From CAYZYO01 sp964482585 (GTDB lineage: Bacteria > Bacillota > Syntrophomonadia > Syntrophomonadales > Syntrophomonadaceae), in the NCBI GenBank assembly GCA_964482585.1, contig CAYZYO010000006.1, forward strand, positions 1 through 30,097: a stretch of DNA of 30,097 bases. Reading direction: 5' to 3'. The notes under the pieces are model-generated. The model searched no databases and was not told where the DNA came from. It saw only the letters and a program-made list of their open reading frames with translations. A program made the translations under genes and the position numbers. Position 1 is the first letter of the stretch. Every line of letters begins with the position of its first letter. This document shows, one piece after another, positions 8,086 to 15,057 of the stretch.

Positions 8086-8216
8086 GACACAAGTGACACA
8101 AGGGGACGACACAAGGGGACGGTTCTCCTGTGTCAAAAATAAAAAACATCCGATTGCTTTTGATTGTCCTGTGCTTTTGACACAGGAGAACCGTCCCCTT
8201 GTGTCACCTTGTGTCA
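8086..8216. repeat. REPIN: paired inverted palindromes, copy A
   Basis: Two 27-nt arms in inverted orientation (8108-8134 and 8179-8205) flank an AT-rich centre. Each arm starts GACACAAGGGGACGG and ends CTCCTGTGTC, and is itself a near-palindrome able to form a hairpin. The outer edges carry extra partial copies of GACACAAG (8086-8107 on one side, 8206-8216 on the other), so this copy has grown by short duplications. Its loop sequence differs from the two identical copies near phoU and pstS. It lies between a ferredoxin gene and fdhD, overlapping neither. Confidence 0.9.
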
Positions 8217-8222
8217 AGGTGT

Positions 8223-8684
8223 TTACTCTAGTATCTTGCCTGCTACTGCTTTCCGTTTGGTATCTATAGCTAAATCTACCGGGACAAAAGTTATAGCATC
8301 TGTCCAACAGAATTTGACACACTGGGGATCTCCTTCACAGAGATCACATTTAAAGGCGGTCTTTTTGCTGAAATTGAAATTCATATGTCCAAACGGACAT
8401 GCTAATACACACTGTCTACAGCCTATACATTTTTCTTCATCGATTGCTATCACACCGGTCTCCTTATTTTTACTTATTGCTGCTACCGGGCACACATTTA
8501 TACATGGTGCCTTTTCACAAAAAGCACAGGTAATAGGGATATTATAACCATTATCCTGATCGCGTACTATCCTGATACGGGATAATGCAGGTGAACATAT
8601 TCCCTCATGTACCAGTGAACATACCATTTCACAAGTACCACAACCAACACACTTATGATAGTCAATAAAGATTATTTTATCCAT
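8223..8684 (-). CDS. HycB-type ferredoxin with four [4Fe-4S] clusters
   Basis: This 153-residue iron-sulfur protein has sixteen cysteines in four groups: CVGCGTCEMVC, CAFCEKAPCINVC, CIGCRQCVLAC and CDLCEGDPQCVKFC. That is the polyferredoxin pattern of HycB/DmsB/AorA-type electron-transfer subunits. It would carry electrons between a molybdo- or tungsto-enzyme and its partner. ATG 8684 is preceded by GGAGGGGG. Its ribosome site overlaps the stop of the FAD oxidoreductase gene, so the two are translationally linked. It is paralogous to the ferredoxin at 10108-10581. It is probably part of the AOR complex; use by FDH is an alternative. Confidence 0.92.
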   Translation of the reverse strand: MDKIIFIDYHKCVGCGTCEMVCSLVHEGICSPALSRIRIVRDQDNGYNIPITCAFCEKAPCINVCPVAAISKNKETGVIAIDEEKCIGCRQCVLACPFGHMNFNFSKKTAFKCDLCEGDPQCVKFCWTDAITFVPVDLAIDTKRKAVAGKILE

Positions 8685-8697
8685 TTTCTTCCCCCTC

Positions 8698-9975
8698 CTA
8701 GATAGATTTTCTGGAACAAGAATTCTCCTCACTTATGCCAAGATACTTCCCGGCTTGTAAAAACCAGGGGACTTTCTGGATTAGCTCCCCGTTTTCAATA
8801 ACCCTTTTAACTTCACTTACCGCGGTCTTATTCTTTATTAGTGCCATAACTGCACCTACTCCCCTGCATTTACCAATACTCTGCAGGCCTACTACATGAT
8901 CATCAATAATTAATACTCTATAATAAAAATGGTCATCTTTATCCTCAATCACCTGAAAATCGCATCCTAAAAGATCAGCGGTCAAGCCGATAGATACACA
9001 TGGAGTATCATAGATTTCTTCCATTACTACATTGAACGCCCCTTCATACTCCACTTGTTTACCGATGCAATTTAGAGCAGCTACCTGGGCCTGTCTTTTT
9101 GCACTTGGCCATAACATACTCAATGCAGGTTTTCCGGTTAGTAAATCAAAAGATTCTATACAATCCCCACAGGCATATACATCCTTATGATTGGTTTGCA
9201 TCCGGGAGTTTACTTTTATACCTCCCAGTTTGCCGATATCAATTCCGGTCCCACCAGTCAATTCTACATTTTGCCTGACTCCCACTGCCCAGATCACAGT
9301 ATCACAGGGAATGTTTTGCTTATCAGTTATTATTCTTTCTACACGGTTTACACCTTCAGCCGCCAATACCTTTTCCCTGGTGAAGACTTTAATATTATTA
9401 TCTTCTAATATTTTACGAAGTAGTAATGAAGGCATTTCATCGAAGGCTTTAGGCATTATCCTATCCATAAGCTCTATTAAGGTAACTTCGCATCCCTGCA
9501 TCTCTAAACCCTCGGCTGCTTCTACACCTATATTTCCTGATCCTACAACCACAGCCCGAAAGGGTTTGTGTGTGTTTATCCGGTCAACATCACTGAGGGT
9601 CTTTACAACAAAGTTACCGGGTAAACCTGTTCCTTTAACCGGTGGAATAAAGGCTCTGCTGCCAGCAGCAATAATCAATTTATCATAGCTAATCCTGGTT
9701 TTTTCAAGAATCACCTGGTTTTTATTGATATCAATTCCGGTTACTGTTTGTCCGAATTCTATTTTAATGTGCTTATCTTCATAATCTTCATTATTCTTCA
9801 AAAAGAGCCTGGAGCGAGGGATCCACCCTGAAATACAATCCGGTAAGGCACAGGCAGAATACTGCGGAAATGTCTCGTCAGAAATCATAGTTATCTCTAC
9901 TGTTTTATCATATTTTCTAATAGTCTCAGCGGCTTCATTCCCGGCTGCACCATTCCCAATAATGACAATCTTCAT
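8698..9975 (-). CDS. FAD/NAD(P)-dependent oxidoreductase of the AOR operon
   Basis: This 425-residue pyridine-nucleotide disulfide oxidoreductase family protein has an N-terminal FAD motif (VIIGNGAAGNEAA, about 4-16), a second nucleotide-binding fold (VVVGSGNIGVEAAEGL) for NAD(P)H, and the closing FAD motif VYACGDCIE. Cys42 in YSACALP occupies the place of the redox cysteine of NADH oxidases and CoA-disulfide reductases, with Cys47 close by. In Aromatoleum an FAD subunit (AorC) links the tungsten AOR to NAD, and the gene order here suggests the same role. ATG 9975 has GGAGGGG 4 nt upstream; an in-frame TTG at 9987 lies on the wrong side of that site. The precise substrate cannot be read from the sequence. 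Confidence 0.88.
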   Translation of the reverse strand: MKIVIIGNGAAGNEAAETIRKYDKTVEITMISDETFPQYSACALPDCISGWIPRSRLFLKNNEDYEDKHIKIEFGQTVTGIDINKNQVILEKTRISYDKLIIAAGSRAFIPPVKGTGLPGNFVVKTLSDVDRINTHKPFRAVVVGSGNIGVEAAEGLEMQGCEVTLIELMDRIMPKAFDEMPSLLLRKILEDNNIKVFTREKVLAAEGVNRVERIITDKQNIPCDTVIWAVGVRQNVELTGGTGIDIGKLGGIKVNSRMQTNHKDVYACGDCIESFDLLTGKPALSMLWPSAKRQAQVAALNCIGKQVEYEGAFNVVMEEIYDTPCVSIGLTADLLGCDFQVIEDKDDHFYYRVLIIDDHVVGLQSIGKCRGVGAVMALIKNKTAVSEVKRVIENGELIQKVPWFLQAGKYLGISEENSCSRKSI

Positions 9976-9988
9976 ATTCCCCTCCAAA

Positions 9989-10026
9989 TTAACAGTTGTT
10001 TAGCAATTGTTTAACTATTGTTTAAG
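9989..10026. repeat. 11-nt tandem repeats (GTTTAACTATT type), site 1
   Basis: About three and a half units with an 11-nt period (a partial unit, GTTTAGCAATT, GTTTAACTATT, GTTTAAGG...). They lie just upstream of the ribosome site of the FAD oxidoreductase gene. The same unit recurs at 10605-10659 and 22470-22533. Confidence 0.8.
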
Positions 10027-10120
10027 GTCTGCACCTTATAAATCCACTTGAATACCCACCCCTGACCATCTTTCCGCTTTCCAACTTTCCAACTTTCCAC
10101 TTTCCAACTAACCAACTAAC
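10027..10120. repeat. Composite repeat plus TTTCCAAC tract, copy 1
   Basis: CTTATAAATCCA (10035-10046) and ATACCCACCCCTGACC (10052-10067) are followed by a run of 7-8-nt CTTTCCAA-like units (10071-10120). The same blocks at the same 17-nt offset occur at 22556-22588, also after an 11-nt repeat array. The tract runs into the 3' end of the ferredoxin gene, whose last codons and TAG stop fall inside it. Confidence 0.8.
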
Positions 10121-10581
10121 TCTACCACTCTTTTTTCTGCAGTTTCGTCTCTTTTTTGGGCTGCAGATTCTGCTTCTGAAACAAATTGCAGTGCCTTTGT
10201 GGGACAGTATTTCACACAAATGGGATCCCCCTGGCATAAATCACAGTTAACTACAATTTCTCTGGTATAATCATATATACAGCCGCTAAAAGGACAGCTT
10301 ATTTCACAAGCCCGGCATCCTATACATAGAGATTCATCCCGTATAGTTAAACCGGTTTCCTGATCTTTTTTTATCACATTCATCAAGCAAGCAGTAATGC
10401 AGAGAGGATCAATACAATGAACACATATCATTGGCAAATGTAATTCTCTTTTTTGGTCTGCAAAGACCCTGATTCTAGACAAAGCTGGATGCCACTGCCC
10501 GGTTTTATTTAAGGCACATACCAGTTCACATATTCCACAGCCATCGCATTTTTCTGCATCAATCACCAGTCTTTTGTTCAT
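10108..10581 (-). CDS. HycB-type ferredoxin with four [4Fe-4S] clusters, AOR partner
   Basis: This 157-residue polyferredoxin carries cysteine groups CDGCGICELVC, CVHCIDPLCITAC, CIGCRACEISC and CDLCQGDPICVKYC, giving four clusters. It is the first gene after the AOR catalytic gene, the place of the ferredoxin-like AorA subunit in NAD-linked AOR complexes, and it probably carries electrons from the tungstopterin subunit. ATG 10581 is preceded by AAGGGGGA. The final residues (ELVG and stop) are written by the TTCCAACT-type repeat tract, so the natural C-terminus may have been changed by repeat insertion. It resembles the ferredoxin at 8223-8684 closely enough to suggest duplication. Confidence 0.92.
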   Translation of the reverse strand: MNKRLVIDAEKCDGCGICELVCALNKTGQWHPALSRIRVFADQKRELHLPMICVHCIDPLCITACLMNVIKKDQETGLTIRDESLCIGCRACEISCPFSGCIYDYTREIVVNCDLCQGDPICVKYCPTKALQFVSEAESAAQKRDETAEKRVVELVG

Positions 10582-10604
10582 TACAATCCCCCTTTTGAAC
10601 GGTA

Positions 10605-10659
10605 GTTTAACTATTGCTCAACTAGTGCTCAACCACTGTTTAACTATTGTTCAACTATT
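10605..10659. repeat. 11-nt tandem repeats, five units, site 2
   Basis: Five consecutive 11-nt units: GTTTAACTATT, GCTCAACTAGT, GCTCAACCACT, GTTTAACTATT, GTTCAACTATT. They occupy the gap between the AOR and ferredoxin genes and include the last few codons and stop of the AOR gene. Eleven bp is close to one helical turn. Confidence 0.88.
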
Positions 10660-12542
10660 CCCAGTCTGGCCAGGGTCTCGCTTTTCGGCCTGGATGTTGC
10701 TGGATCCCAACCACGCGCTTTATAGTATTTTTCTAATACATTCTGGATTTTTTCTTTATCTGCTACCTTTTCCCCTAAAGGTTCTTCATAAAAACGCCTG
10801 GGGAATTTTATATCATTTATATCTTCTCCTTCTCGGATGTTGAAGAGCTTCATAACATTCCAGGTTCTTTCTGCTGCCAGCATTATTTCTTCTGCCGTTA
10901 TTTCTATTCCAGTAAGATCAGTATAAGCCTTAGCAAGAATTGTAGGGCCTACCTTTTCCATAACTGGAGGTCTTATACAAATACCTGTAGAGTTATAAAG
11001 ATTTACTAAATCTTCTGCCCATCTAGACATTTCAGCAATATCTGTAGTATCGTTTTCCAAATTAATTATTTTTGATTTTAGGTCTTCAGGCATATCTAAT
11101 TTATCATACATAGGTTTTTTAAAACCAAAACGTTCTTTTAAATAATCATATTTATTCTCGTTATACCGCAGGTTTTCCACCGGGTTTCGGCAGCGCAAAT
11201 GGTCTCCTCCCCTGACATTGGTTAACATACCAAGAGCCCAAACAGACCACCTGTTGCGGGGGTCAATCATAGGTATTTCTAACCCTTTAATATGAATTGC
11301 ATATTTTTCCGATTCCTTGATATAATCAGCAGCCCTTTTAGTTCCTTCAGCTAAAATATCTCCTATACCTTTTCTTTCTACTATGTCCTTCAGTAGTTTA
11401 AAGGCCGCATCATCATCTCCCCAGTCAAGATCGAATCCCACATCGTCCCTGGTAATTATTCCATTCTTAAACAGCTCTATAGCAAATCCCAGAATTCCCC
11501 CCGCACTCACCATATCTATACCATATCTCTGGCAGAGTTCACTGGCTTTCATAATAGCTTCAGTTTTAAGACCGACCGTAGCCCCAAAAGAGACTGTCGG
11601 AGTTATTTCTAAATCTTTCATTTTAAGCCCTTTATACTTACCATCTTTTATCTCTACCCAGTGCCCGCAAGCTATAATACATGATTGGCATGCTACATGC
11701 CTATCACTATATTCTTCAACTACCTGCCTACCGCAGTTTTCTTCCCAGTCAGGAAGGGTTCCTTTGGTAAAATTGTGGGCTGAAAGAGCTTTAAATCTAC
11801 CATAGGGAATAGTTGCTACTAGGGTTCCATATCTGGTAAACGCTGTATAGGAAGAAGCTGATTGTATTAATTCCTGCCCTTCCTTAACTGTTTCTAACAA
11901 TGCTTTAGGATTTTTGGGTCTGACTCCTTTATCACCTCTGACTGCAACTGCTTTCAACTTTTTTGATCCCATTACCGCACCTAATCCAGTTCTTCCCCAC
12001 CCATCATAATAACCATTTTCAATACTGGCACACCTGACCAGGTTTTCTCCAGCCGGTCCAATTAAAGCAATTTCGACACCATAATGCTTTGCTTTTAAAT
12101 TATTAATTGTTTCCCAGGAATCTTTTCCCCATAAAGAAGATGCATTACAAATTTCTACTTTTTCATTATCTATTAAAATATAAACCGGCTCCTGTGCTTT
12201 CCCTTTAATAACCAGGACATCAAAACCAGCTCCTTTTAGCTGGGTACCAAAAAAAGCGCCTGAATTAGAAGTTCCGAATTGTCCAGTCATTGGTGATTTG
12301 GCAGAAGCCTCGGTTCTAGCAGCTGTGGGAAATGGAGTTCCTACCAGGGCACCTACCCCAAAAACTAAAACATTAGCTTCATCATAAGGATCAGTCCCTG
12401 CCGGCAGTTCATCATAGAGAATACGGGCATTAAAACCTATCCCCCCAATATATTTTTTAGCAAAATCAGGTGATAGTTTTTTTCTGGCTATTTCCCCCGT
12501 GCTTAAATCAACTTCTAAAATACTCCCCGCATAACCAAACAA
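10644..12542 (-). CDS. aor: Tungsten-type aldehyde:ferredoxin oxidoreductase
   Basis: Oxidises aldehydes to carboxylates, or reduces acids in reverse, at a bis-pyranopterin tungsten site. The 632-residue length and the N-terminal FGYAGSILEVDLSTGEI are typical of the family. The single [4Fe-4S] cluster is bound by CQSCIIAC (about 285-292) and a distant cysteine in STGIC (about 522). The AOR N-terminal domain blocks (PFPTAARTEASAKSP, GAFFGTQLKGAGFD, GRTGLGAVMGSKKLKA) are intact. TTG 12542 is chosen as start because it gives the family N-terminus and lies 9 nt from AAAGGGG; an in-frame TTG three codons upstream abuts that site. Substrate class cannot be read from the sequence; nearby mtn/aldolase genes suggest small aldehydes. 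Confidence 0.94.
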   Translation of the reverse strand: MFGYAGSILEVDLSTGEIARKKLSPDFAKKYIGGIGFNARILYDELPAGTDPYDEANVLVFGVGALVGTPFPTAARTEASAKSPMTGQFGTSNSGAFFGTQLKGAGFDVLVIKGKAQEPVYILIDNEKVEICNASSLWGKDSWETINNLKAKHYGVEIALIGPAGENLVRCASIENGYYDGWGRTGLGAVMGSKKLKAVAVRGDKGVRPKNPKALLETVKEGQELIQSASSYTAFTRYGTLVATIPYGRFKALSAHNFTKGTLPDWEENCGRQVVEEYSDRHVACQSCIIACGHWVEIKDGKYKGLKMKDLEITPTVSFGATVGLKTEAIMKASELCQRYGIDMVSAGGILGFAIELFKNGIITRDDVGFDLDWGDDDAAFKLLKDIVERKGIGDILAEGTKRAADYIKESEKYAIHIKGLEIPMIDPRNRWSVWALGMLTNVRGGDHLRCRNPVENLRYNENKYDYLKERFGFKKPMYDKLDMPEDLKSKIINLENDTTDIAEMSRWAEDLVNLYNSTGICIRPPVMEKVGPTILAKAYTDLTGIEITAEEIMLAAERTWNVMKLFNIREGEDINDIKFPRRFYEEPLGEKVADKEKIQNVLEKYYKARGWDPATSRPKSETLARLGIVEQ

Positions 12543-12583
12543 ATTCCCCAACCCCTTTCTTTTAGACAGTTTTACCTGTTAGT

Positions 12584-13087
12584 TTACAATCGCTTATCGT
12601 TAAGATTGAATAGGTCAATAATGAATTCGGCTATTTCATCATGCTGGTTAAACTGAAAAACCTGTTTGGAGTCATTTTCTCCCAGGTTAAAATCAGCCAC
12701 CCTGGCAACAACATTATTCAAATCCATTGTTTTTTTGCTTATCGCCGATCGCAGGACTTCTATTTTAGGATATGGTTCCTTTTTAAATCCTTCCGTAAGT
12801 ACCAGATCTACCCCATTACTTACTCTGTTGCAAATATCTTTTAGATCCATTTCGGCACTGGATCTGCTGTATTCCAGGGTTTTACCTGGCGAAGAGGCAT
12901 AGACTCTACTAGCTCCAGCATTAAAAAGTCTATCTGAATCATTAGCTGAGTTAATATCTAATTCACTGGCAGCATGTTTGATCACTGCCGTCTTTATATT
13001 TTTTTTAACCAATACCTCAATTACTCTCGTGAGTAAAGTAGTTTTTCCCGAATTATGTTTTCCAACAAAAGATATTACCGGTGTCAA
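12584..13087 (-). CDS. mobB: MobB, molybdopterin-guanine dinucleotide biosynthesis GTPase
   Basis: MobB is a P-loop GTP-binding protein that assists MobA in forming the guanine dinucleotide form of the cofactor. The Walker A motif GKHNSGKTT is near the N-terminus, followed by VIKHAA and VLTEGFKKEPYPKIEV, both typical of MobB. The product is about 167 residues, a usual length. TTG 13087 is preferred: AGGAGGTGG ends 8 nt upstream, while the in-frame GTG at 13099 overlaps this ribosome site. It is first in the AOR operon, 41 nt before the AOR start and about 60 nt after a good promoter. Classical AOR uses non-dinucleotide tungstopterin, so MobB more likely serves FdhA; that is inference. Confidence 0.9.
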   Translation of the reverse strand: MTPVISFVGKHNSGKTTLLTRVIEVLVKKNIKTAVIKHAASELDINSANDSDRLFNAGASRVYASSPGKTLEYSRSSAEMDLKDICNRVSNGVDLVLTEGFKKEPYPKIEVLRSAISKKTMDLNNVVARVADFNLGENDSKQVFQFNQHDEIAEFIIDLFNLNDKRL

Positions 13088-13153
13088 ATTTTTAACCACC
13101 TCCTGGTATATAATCCCAGCTGCTTAAGTTAAAATTTATCTACTTTTGTTTGA

Positions 13154-13182
13154 ATGTTATCGTTAAGAGGTTATTTTGTCAA
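13154..13182 (-). promoter_or_regulatory. Sigma-A promoter for mobB-AOR operon
   Basis: A perfect -35 TTGACA (13177-13182) is followed after exactly 17 nt by TAACAT (13154-13159). Transcription would start near 13147, leaving a leader of about 60 nt before mobB. Confidence 0.72.
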
Positions 13183-13225
13183 CCATTAATTTGTATACCA
13201 AGTATTTTGGGGTTATATTATACTT

Positions 13226-13254
13226 ATTATAGCGAAAATTAGCATTTTTTTGAA
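13226..13254 (-). promoter_or_regulatory. Second candidate promoter upstream of mobB
   Basis: A perfect TATAAT (13226-13231) has TTCAAA (4 of 6 matches to TTGACA) 17 nt upstream (13249-13254). It may act with the promoter at 13154. The AT-rich setting makes chance matches possible. Confidence 0.42.
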
Positions 13255-13263
13255 TTTTATAAT

Positions 13264-13304
13264 TAGTTGGTCAGTTGGAAAGTGGAAAGTGGGAAGTTGG
13301 TCAG
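13264..13304. repeat. 7-8-nt AGTTGGAA tandem repeats
   Basis: Units AGTTGGTC, AGTTGGAA, AGTGGAA, AGTGGGA and AGTTGGTC follow one another and run into CAGGGG. This is the reverse complement of the TTCCAACT units seen at 10071-10120. The adjoining CCCCTGACC word is also shared with the composite repeats at 10027 and 22548. Confidence 0.72.
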
Positions 13305-13440
13305 GGGCCGTCTCGGTAGCCAGGGCTTCGACTGCGATAGACTTACCTAAAGGCCCTTTCGGACTCCGGCATTGCCCCAGCGGCTAAAGCCACCTCTACG
13401 GGAGACAGAGCAATTGTCTCGGCTATTTATCGACCTTTAT
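13305..13440. other. GC-rich structured intergenic island, unknown
   Basis: About 135 bp, clearly richer in GC than its surroundings and without a plausible reading frame. It contains short inverted repeats such as GAGACA/TGTCTC (13402-13420) and GGCTAAAGCC (13382-13391). Read on the minus strand, the word CCCGTAGAGG followed by a small hairpin matches the pattern at 15173-15199. It could be a small RNA, a repeat remnant or part of a composite intergenic element. Confidence 0.4.
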
Positions 13441-13482
13441 CGCTCACACCCAATTATCTAATACCACCAGCCACCCCGAAAT

Positions 13483-13546
13483 AATCCGTGGTAATCTGTG
13501 TTTATCTGTGGTAAATTAAAAAAACCGGTTTATCTGTGGTTAATTA
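13483..13546. repeat. 10-nt ATCTGTGGTA repeat array
   Basis: Successive units ATCCGTGGTA, ATCTGTGTTT, ATCTGTGGTA, then a spaced ATCTGTGGTTAATTA. The same unit builds the inverted-repeat elements at 15058-15267 and 29381-29582. Confidence 0.78.
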
Positions 13547-13577
13547 AGCGAACGATAGTAAAGAAATCGTGTGGGCC

Positions 13578-13605
13578 AAAAAATAACGGTGGCTTTATAC
13601 CACCG
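13578..13605 (-). terminator. Intrinsic terminator after mtaD
   Basis: In the mRNA a CGGTGG/CCACCG stem with a 7-nt loop is followed by UUAUUUUUU. It lies 20 nt after the mtaD stop, so it separates the salvage genes from the mobB-AOR operon. Confidence 0.85.
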
Positions 13606-13625
13606 CTATTCTCTGTTTTTACAAT

Positions 13626-14915
13626 TTATTTTACTAGCCGGGCTGCTGTTTCTCTGGCCTTAATTAATACCTCTTGTTCATCAAGGGTTTTTATTATCCT
13701 GTTCTCCATTACTATCCTGCCGTCTATAATCACGGTTTCTACATCACTGGCCTGGGCTGCATAAACAATATTCGCCAGAAGATCGTAGCGGGGAGTCATA
13801 TGGGCTTTTTCAAGGTTTATTATCACCATATCCGCTTTATAACCAGGCTTTAATATTCCTATTTCTTTATCCAGGTCAAGTGCCTTTCCCCCATTAACTG
13901 TTGCCATTTCTAATGCCTTATAAGCGGGTACTGCTGTTGGATCCATGGTACTTACCTTGTGGAGAAAAGCACAGCTGCGCATCTCATGGATCATATCCAA
14001 ATCATTATTGCTTGATGCCCCATCAGTACCTAATGCTACTGGTATACCGGATTTTAACATTTCCGGTACCGGGGCAATCCCACTGGCCAATTTCATGTTG
14101 CTCTCCGGATTATGGGCAACACCCACATTATACTTTTTAAGTATTTGCATATCCTGGTTGTCTACATGAACACAATGAGCAGCTACCACTTTATGCTCAA
14201 ATAAACCGAGATTTTCAAGATGAGCAACCGGGGTTTTAGCATATTGTTTTAAAGTATCCTCAAATTCTCCCCTGGTTTCAGCAACATGAATATGTATTCC
14301 AACCCCGAGTTCACCTGCTAGATCAGCTACCCTTTTTAAGTACTCCGGGGGACAGGTGTAAGGTGCATGAGGTCCCAGCATAAAAGTAATACGCTCACCT
14401 GCTTTTTTATGCCATTTAGCCACCAGGTCCCGGCTGTCATCTATTGCTCTTTCATTCTCGGGACCGACTCCTATCATTCCTCTAGCCAGGACTCCTCTAA
14501 TGCCAGACTCTTCAACCGCCCTGGCTACCCGGTCCATACTGAAATACATATCAGTAAAGGTGGTTGTTCCTGATTTTAGCATTTCAACAATAGCCAACAT
14601 GGTGCCCCAGTAAATATCTTCAGAAGTGAGCTTGGCTTCTAAAGGCCATATTTTGGTCTCCAGCCACTCCATTAAAGGTAAATCATCAGCATATCCACGC
14701 AGTAGGGTCATAGCAGCATGGGTATGGGTATTAATTAAACCTGGTATTACTACTCTGTTGGTTCCATCGATTATTTTGTCATATCCTGATCCAGGGGAAC
14801 TCCCCTCTCCTATTTCCTTGATTAGATTATCTTCTATTACTAAATAACCCTTTTCTATAACTAAGTTCTCAGCAGTCATAGGAATAATGCTAATATTATC
14901 CAGCAGAATACTCAT
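13626..14915 (-). CDS. mtaD: 5-methylthioadenosine/S-adenosylhomocysteine deaminase
   Basis: This 429-residue amidohydrolase removes the amino group of methylthioadenosine, S-adenosylhomocysteine or related adenosines, giving the inosine forms. Metal-binding residues are visible: HTH at about 64-66 in NTHTHAAM, a further histidine pair in GIHIHVAETR, HCVHVD, and the aspartate in LGTDGASSNND. Family blocks such as WPLEAKLT and MLGPHAPYTCPP are present. ATG 14915 has GGGGGAG 5 nt upstream; longer in-frame extension to 14999 would run through a repeat. It lies after the mtnP-mtnA-aldolase genes but is separated by a 392-nt repeat-rich gap. It gives a second route for methylthioadenosine beside MtnP phosphorolysis. 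Other adenosine-type substrates are possible. Confidence 0.92.
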   Translation of the reverse strand: MSILLDNISIIPMTAENLVIEKGYLVIEDNLIKEIGEGSSPGSGYDKIIDGTNRVVIPGLINTHTHAAMTLLRGYADDLPLMEWLETKIWPLEAKLTSEDIYWGTMLAIVEMLKSGTTTFTDMYFSMDRVARAVEESGIRGVLARGMIGVGPENERAIDDSRDLVAKWHKKAGERITFMLGPHAPYTCPPEYLKRVADLAGELGVGIHIHVAETRGEFEDTLKQYAKTPVAHLENLGLFEHKVVAAHCVHVDNQDMQILKKYNVGVAHNPESNMKLASGIAPVPEMLKSGIPVALGTDGASSNNDLDMIHEMRSCAFLHKVSTMDPTAVPAYKALEMATVNGGKALDLDKEIGILKPGYKADMVIINLEKAHMTPRYDLLANIVYAAQASDVETVIIDGRIVMENRIIKTLDEQEVLIKARETAARLVK

Positions 14916-14935
14916 AAGCTCTCCCCCTTTTTTTA

Positions 14936-14966
14936 GAGAATAGTTAATAGTGAATAGAGAATAGTT
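14936..14966. repeat. 7-nt GAATAGA tandem repeats, site 1
   Basis: Units GAGAATA, GTTAATA, GTGAATA and GAGAATA follow one another directly upstream of the mtaD ribosome site. The same family, in the other orientation, overlaps the phoR 3' end at 29618-29645. Confidence 0.75.
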
Positions 14967-14971
14967 CTGGT

Positions 14972-14992
14972 AAAAAAAGCTGCTGCTTTTTT
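14972..14992. terminator. Weak A/T-arm hairpin upstream of mtaD
   Basis: Eight-bp arms AAAAAAGC and GCTTTTTT surround the loop TGCT. The stem is mostly A-T, and its T run would serve either strand. It could be a weak bidirectional terminator between the aldolase gene and mtaD, but it may equally have no function. Confidence 0.35.
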
Positions 14993-15057
14993 CTTTCATT
15001 TTAGTAAATTTAAACTAACCACATGGCCACAGGCCACAACCACCGATTAAAATAGTG

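Noticed and set aside
8086..8350. Open frames on both strands across REPIN copy A
   Set aside because: They are created by the palindromic repeat and overlap the well-supported ferredoxin gene in another frame.
10022..10237. A 71-codon minus-strand frame overlapping the ferredoxin 3' end
   Set aside because: It lies in another frame over the ferredoxin and the TTTCCAAC repeat tract, with simple-sequence composition.
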